Shown here: piece by piece, positions 60,428-64,000 of the stretch | How positions within the stretch are numbered: the first letter of the stretch is position 1 | Layout: every line of letters begins with the position of its first letter | Notes under the pieces: model-generated | The model's input: the letters and a program-made list of their open reading frames with translations, nothing else | The model's database searches: none | What the model was told of the DNA's origin: nothing | Source: Thermohalobaculum sp039184865 | GTDB taxonomy: Bacteria; Pseudomonadota; Alphaproteobacteria; Rhodobacterales; Rhodobacteraceae | Length of the DNA stretch: 64,000 nt | Direction: 5' to 3' | NCBI GenBank assembly: GCA_039184865.1 | Contig: JBCDAV010000006.1 | Location: 124,001-188,000 of the forward strand | Translations under genes and position numbers: made by a program

Positions 60428-61225
60428 ATGGGTTTGATGCAAGGCAAACGTGGCCTCGTCATGGGGGTCGCCAATAATCACTCCATCGCGTGGGGATGTG
60501 CGCAGGCGCTGGCCGAACAGGGCGCGGAACTCGCGTTCACCTTCCAGGGCGAGGCGTTTGAAAAGCGCGTGCGGCCACTCGCCGAGTCGGTCGGCTCCGA
60601 CATCGTCATGGATGCCGATGTGACGGACGAAGCGAGCATGGACGCAGCATTCGCGTCGCTTAAGGACCGCTGGGGCACGCTGGATTTCGTCGTGCACGCC
60701 ATCGCGTTCTCCGACAAGAACGAACTTCAGGGCCGGTTCGCAGACACGACGCGCGCGAATTTCCTGCACTCGATGGACATCTCGTGCTTTTCGTTCGTCG
60801 ATGTCGCGCGCCGTGCGGCACCGATGATGACCGAGGGCGGCGCGTTGGTGACGATGACCTATCTCGGCGCGCAACGGGTCATGCCGAACTACAATGTAAT
60901 GGGCGTCGCCAAGGCCGCGCTCGAGGCGTCGGTCCGCTACCTGGCAAACGATCTCGGCCCGGACGGGATTCGCGTCAACGCGATATCGCCGGGGCCGATG
61001 CGAACGCTGGCCGGATCGGCCGTCGGCGGGGCGCGTCGGGTCTACAAGGCGACGCAGGACAACGCGCCGCTGCGCAGCAATGCAGCCCTGGATCACGTGG
61101 GCGGGACGGCGGTCTACCTGCTGTCGGACATGGGCGCCTCGACCACGGGCGAGGTCCTTTTCGTCGACGGCGGGTATCACGCCATCGGCATGGCGCAACT
61201 CGAGAACCTCGAGCGGCCGCAATAG
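60428..61225 (+). CDS. fabI: Enoyl-ACP reductase (NADH)
   Basis: This roughly 265-residue SDR-type reductase completes each round of fatty acid elongation. It begins 'MGLMQGKRGLVMGVANNHSI', and the Tyr-x6-Lys pair is in 'NYNVMGVAKAALEASVRYLA' near residue 155. Substrate loop 'GPMRTLAGSAV' follows. The ATG at 60428 aligns with the usual FabI N-terminus and has GGTGAG upstream; a GTG at 60419 overlapping the fabB stop is also possible. Confidence 0.96.
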   Translation: MGLMQGKRGLVMGVANNHSIAWGCAQALAEQGAELAFTFQGEAFEKRVRPLAESVGSDIVMDADVTDEASMDAAFASLKDRWGTLDFVVHAIAFSDKNELQGRFADTTRANFLHSMDISCFSFVDVARRAAPMMTEGGALVTMTYLGAQRVMPNYNVMGVAKAALEASVRYLANDLGPDGIRVNAISPGPMRTLAGSAVGGARRVYKATQDNAPLRSNAALDHVGGTAVYLLSDMGASTTGEVLFVDGGYHAIGMAQLENLERPQ

Positions 61226-61246
61226 GCCGCCATTCGCTGCTGACCG

Positions 61247-62086
61247 TCAGTTCTGACGGCGCGCCAGAAATGCCAGCCTTTCGAACAGGTGCACATCCTG
61301 CTCGTTCTTGAGCAGCGCACCATGCAGGGGCGGAATTGCCGTCTTGGGATCGGCGCGCAGGGTTGCCGGATCGACATCGTCGGCGACCAGCAGCTTCAGC
61401 CAGTCCAGCACCTCGGAGGTTGACGGCTTCTTCTTCAGCCCCGGCGTGTCGCGGATCTCATAAAACTGCGTGAGCGCCTCGCGCACGAGCTTCTTTTTGA
61501 TGTCCGGGAAGTGGACCTTGATGATGTCCATCATCGTGTCGGTGTCCGGGAACGAGATGAAGTGGAAGAAGCACCGGCGCAGAAATGCGTCGGGCAGTTC
61601 CTTTTCATTGTTCGACGTGATGATCACGATCGGTCGCTGCTTGGCCTGGATCGTCTCGCCGGTCTCGTAGACGTGGAACTCCATGCGGTCGAGTTCCTGC
61701 AACAGATCGTTGGGAAACTCGATATCGGCCTTGTCGATTTCGTCGATCAGCAGCACCAGCCGCTCGTCCGAGGCGAACGCCTCCCAGAGCTTGCCGGGCT
61801 TGATGTAATTGCGGACGTCCTTGACCTTTTCCTCGCCAAGCTGGCTGTCACGCAGTCGCGAAACCGCGTCATATTCGTACAGCCCCTGCTGCGCGCGGGT
61901 CGTCGACTTGATGTGCCACTCGATCAGGCGCAGCCCGAGCGAAGACGAAACCTGCCGGGCCAGTTCGGTCTTGCCTGTGCCCGGCTCACCCTTCACTAGC
62001 AACGGACGCTCCAGCGTGATCGCGGCGTTCACCGCGACCATCAGGTCTTCCGTTGCCACATAGTCCTTCGTACCCTCGAAGCGCAT
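61247..62086 (-). CDS. MoxR-family AAA+ ATPase
   Basis: This 279-residue ATPase has Walker A 'VKGEPGTGKTELARQVSSSL' near residue 32, Walker B 'LVLLIDEIDKAD' near residue 110, and sensor 1 'IVIITSNNEKELPDAFLRR' near residue 153. MoxR proteins act as chaperones that insert cofactors or assemble complexes, usually with a VWA-domain partner encoded next to them. No partner gene is visible on either side. It is convergent with fabI, 21 bp apart. Confidence 0.92.
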   Translation of the reverse strand: MRFEGTKDYVATEDLMVAVNAAITLERPLLVKGEPGTGKTELARQVSSSLGLRLIEWHIKSTTRAQQGLYEYDAVSRLRDSQLGEEKVKDVRNYIKPGKLWEAFASDERLVLLIDEIDKADIEFPNDLLQELDRMEFHVYETGETIQAKQRPIVIITSNNEKELPDAFLRRCFFHFISFPDTDTMMDIIKVHFPDIKKKLVREALTQFYEIRDTPGLKKKPSTSEVLDWLKLLVADDVDPATLRADPKTAIPPLHGALLKNEQDVHLFERLAFLARRQN

Positions 62087-62330
62087 GAGATTGCCTCAAT
62101 CCGATGTTTTGGTTCCGTGCCGATTGGCTGCTCGCGGTCGACATAGCCCAATTGCAACAGTCGTGTAAGGTGGGCCGGCAATTGTTTTCGTGAACATCGC
62201 ATAGCGGAAGTGATCGCGCCCGCGCCTTCGCCGAATCGGAAAATGTCGTTCTCTGTCAGCGGCTTTCGCCGCCAAGCGCAAATACTCGATCACAATCCCA
62301 TCTGGTGCAAAACTCTCCCGGGTTTAGGGC

Positions 62331-62359
62331 GTGACAACCACTTTCGTGCTTATTATAGC
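62331..62359 (+). promoter_or_regulatory. Predicted promoter of the DksA-like gene
   Basis: GTGACA and TATAGC lie 17 bases apart, ending 52 bases before the DksA-like start codon. They are a moderate match to sigma-70 boxes. The rest of the 324-bp gap (62087-62410) holds no gene or repeat that I can support. Confidence 0.35.
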
Positions 62360-62410
62360 GTCGGGAACGGGTGCGACATCGACGATGCGCGTTGCAAGCG
62401 GGGCACGAAG

Positions 62411-62833
62411 ATGAATGTCGAAACGAGTGTGACAGCCGAATATGTACCGTCCGAGGGCGAGCCTTTCATGTGCGACGCACACAAGGACTACTTCCGAAGA
62501 AAGCTGCACGACTGGAAGAATTCGATCCTAGACGCGAGCCGCGACACGGTTCAGACGCTTCAGGAAGACACCACCAACATCCCGGACCTCGCAGACCGCG
62601 CTTCGGCCGAGACCGACCGTGCGCTGGAACTGCGCACGCGGGACCGCCAGCGCAAGCTGATCTCGAAGATCGACGCGGCGCTGCGGCGGATCGATGAGGA
62701 CACCTACGGGTATTGCGAAGTGACCGGTGAGCCGATTTCGCTCAAGCGGCTTGACGCAAGACCGATCGCGACCCTGTCGCTCGAGGCGCAAGAGATGCAC
62801 GAGCGCCGCGAAAAGGTGCATCGCGACATCTGA
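62411..62833 (+). CDS. DksA-like RNA polymerase regulator with incomplete zinc finger
   Basis: This 140-residue protein has the coiled coil of DksA (about residues 28-95, with 'QEDTTNIPDLADRASAETDR' at the hairpin tip near residues 55-74, including the DxxDxA tip motif). The globular part is 'RIDEDTYGYCEVTGEPISLK' followed by 'RLDARPIATLSLEAQE'. Classical DksA has four Cys there; only the first remains, so it probably does not bind zinc. With ppGpp, DksA tunes rRNA and amino acid promoters. It stands alone with a 324-bp upstream gap. Confidence 0.88.
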   Translation: MNVETSVTAEYVPSEGEPFMCDAHKDYFRRKLHDWKNSILDASRDTVQTLQEDTTNIPDLADRASAETDRALELRTRDRQRKLISKIDAALRRIDEDTYGYCEVTGEPISLKRLDARPIATLSLEAQEMHERREKVHRDI

Positions 62834-62851
62834 CGCGATCCGACGGCTGGC

Positions 62852-64000
62852 ATGGATAGACGTGCGTTCCTGGCATCCTCGCTTCTCCTCGGAGGTTGCG
62901 GGGTCGTCCCGAGGCTTCCGGAATTCCGCGATCTCCAGCGCTACTCTACCCACGTAGATCCGGCGACCCACCGTCCAATCGTCACGATACCCGGAACGCT
63001 TGGTTCGCGCCTGCGCGTCGGACGGGACGGACCTTTCCTCTGGGGCGGTCCGAACCAGTTGTCGCTCGACCCGGAAGATCCCGACGCGGCGCGCCTGCTC
63101 GCTTTGCCGCTCGGGGATGGGACGCAGTCTCTGCAATCGCTTCGCGACGGCGTCCGCACATCCGGCGTGCTGCGCCGGGCAAACGCCCGCATCCTCGGCA
63201 CGACGGTCGTCGAGACGATCTATGACGGGCTTGTCGAAGCGCTGAATGCCGGTGGATACGAGTTCAGCCGCACGGTGGAGGAAGAGCGCGCGCGCAGCGG
63301 CAACAATCCGGGCTCGCTGGAATTCCCATACGACTGGCGCCGAGACATCGTCGAGGCCGCGCGCGATCTGAACGACTTCGTCGAGCGCAAGGCCAAGCAG
63401 ATCGAGCGGGTCCGCACGGAGAGGTACGGCAACGCCGTGCCGGCCGAGAAGATGCGCTTCGACTTCGTCGCGCACTCGATGGGAACGCTCGTTTTGCGGT
63501 ACTGGCTGATGTACGGCGATCAGGATCTGCCCGAGGACGGCAGCCTGCCGGAGATAACCTGGGCTGGCTCGAAGCGTGCGGCGTGCGCGATCTTCGTGGC
63601 GCCGCCCAACCTCGGCTCGATCGGCGCTGTCACCAGCCTCACGCAAGGCCGCAAGCTTGGGCCCTTGCAGCCGGAATATCCGCCCGCGCTGCTTGGGACG
63701 CACGTCTCGACCTACCAATTGATGCCGCGCGACCGGCATCACCGCGTCCGGCTCGGCGGTCCGGACGGCGAGATCGTCAAGGGTCTGTTCAATGCCGAGA
63801 CCTGGGCTGAGCGGCGCTGGGGCCTGATGGACCCGCTGCAGGAACCGAACCTGACCATGCTGATGCCCGATGTGAAGAACCCGGCGCGTCGCAAGGACGT
63901 CGCATTCGCCTATCTCGACCGCGTACTGAAACGTGCCGAGCAGTTCCACCGGGCGATGGACCGGCGTGTCCGCGCACCGGCGACGGATCTCTTCCTCGTC
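62852..64000 (+). CDS. LCAT-type lipase/acyltransferase lipoprotein (partial, runs off the window)
   Basis: The frame is open for 383 codons from the ATG at 62852 to the window end. It begins with a lipoprotein signal (MDRRAFLASSLLLGGC). 'IVTIPGTLGSRL' near residue 48 and 'SLEFPYDWRRDI' near residue 158 (the YDWR motif) match the lecithin:cholesterol acyltransferase/phospholipase family. 'FDFVAHSMGTLVLRYWL' near residue 206 holds the GxSxG-like nucleophile (H-S-M-G). The C-terminal Asp and His are not identified and may lie beyond the edge. It starts 18 bp after the DksA-like gene. Confidence 0.85.
   Translation, partial: MDRRAFLASSLLLGGCGVVPRLPEFRDLQRYSTHVDPATHRPIVTIPGTLGSRLRVGRDGPFLWGGPNQLSLDPEDPDAARLLALPLGDGTQSLQSLRDGVRTSGVLRRANARILGTTVVETIYDGLVEALNAGGYEFSRTVEEERARSGNNPGSLEFPYDWRRDIVEAARDLNDFVERKAKQIERVRTERYGNAVPAEKMRFDFVAHSMGTLVLRYWLMYGDQDLPEDGSLPEITWAGSKRAACAIFVAPPNLGSIGAVTSLTQGRKLGPLQPEYPPALLGTHVSTYQLMPRDRHHRVRLGGPDGEIVKGLFNAETWAERRWGLMDPLQEPNLTMLMPDVKNPARRKDVAFAYLDRVLKRAEQFHRAMDRRVRAPATDLFLV

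Noticed and set aside
1..64000. CRISPR array, rRNA operon or intact insertion sequence
   Set aside because: No regularly spaced direct repeats of CRISPR size, no rRNA sequence, and no transposase with terminal repeats were seen. The only tandem array is the 11-bp one at 14488-14531.

Overview
The window looks like a chromosomal segment of an alphaproteobacterium of the Rhodobacterales (Roseobacter/Paracoccus type). The reasons are the high G+C content, the gene order irr-fabA-fabB-fabI, hisD followed by a UPF0262 gene and a low-molecular-weight phosphatase gene, a plant-type gshA, a GTTC-N7-GTTC LexA box, a class I phaC, and TRAP and Tup/Mod transporters. This taxonomic call is inference from gene content; no rRNA is present. 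One tRNA gene, tRNA-Ser(UGA), is seen.

Layout. 1-2.0 kb: end of a TRAP dicarboxylate-type transporter operon. 2.2-9.1 kb: a Wzy-like membrane protein, then a minus-strand block (YkgJ-type cysteine cluster protein, SDR, phosphatase, UPF0262, hisD) and an RTX-type secreted protein. 9.3-14.4 kb: branched-chain amino acid genes ilvB, ilvN and ilvC with a small lipoprotein gene, and a complete transcription attenuator upstream of ilvB (promoter, 15-residue leader peptide rich in Val/Leu/Ile, hairpins, terminator). A plus-strand sulfotransferase gene sits between ilvB and ilvN. 14.4-18.6 kb: a membrane-anchored NB-ARC/TPR STAND ATPase followed by an SF1 helicase, with an array of 11-bp repeats in front and palindromic repeats inside the coding sequence; this is a candidate conflict or defence pair. 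18.6-25.5 kb: acyltransferase, DUF2125-type protein, methyltransferase, penicillin-acylase-type lipoprotein, short flavodoxin. 25.5-26.4 kb: a relic of a serine recombinase next to tRNA-Ser. 26.5-31.8 kb: tungstate (tup) and molybdate (mod) ABC transporters side by side. 31.8-38.9 kb: azoreductase with a divergent LysR regulator, an esterase, phaC, gshA and two lipoproteins.

38.9-45.0 kb is the most distinctive region: a seven-gene, translationally coupled minus-strand operon for a lasso peptide. It has a 45-residue precursor (A), a PqqD-like RRE protein (B1), a transglutaminase-like leader protease (B2), a family-5 nucleotidyltransferase, an ATP-grasp protein, an asparagine-synthetase-like cyclase (C) and an HPr-kinase-like kinase (K). 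The predicted core has a Gly1-Glu9 ring and ends in Ser, the residue that such kinases phosphorylate. The nucleotidyltransferase and ATP-grasp enzymes suggest further modification. No transporter, receptor or isopeptidase lies next to it.

45.2-64 kb: HAD phosphatase; an MttB-family methyltransferase / Fe-alcohol dehydrogenase / 3-hydroxyisobutyrate-dehydrogenase-type operon; PAS histidine kinase; pirin; monooxygenase; dapD; an unknown protein; LOG protein; an imuB-type Y-family polymerase gene with its own LexA box but no adjacent imuA or dnaE2; an Alg14/Alg13-like (PssD/PssE) glycosyltransferase pair; irr and fabA-fabB-fabI; a MoxR ATPase; a DksA-like protein without a complete zinc finger; and a partial LCAT-type lipoprotein lipase that runs off the window.
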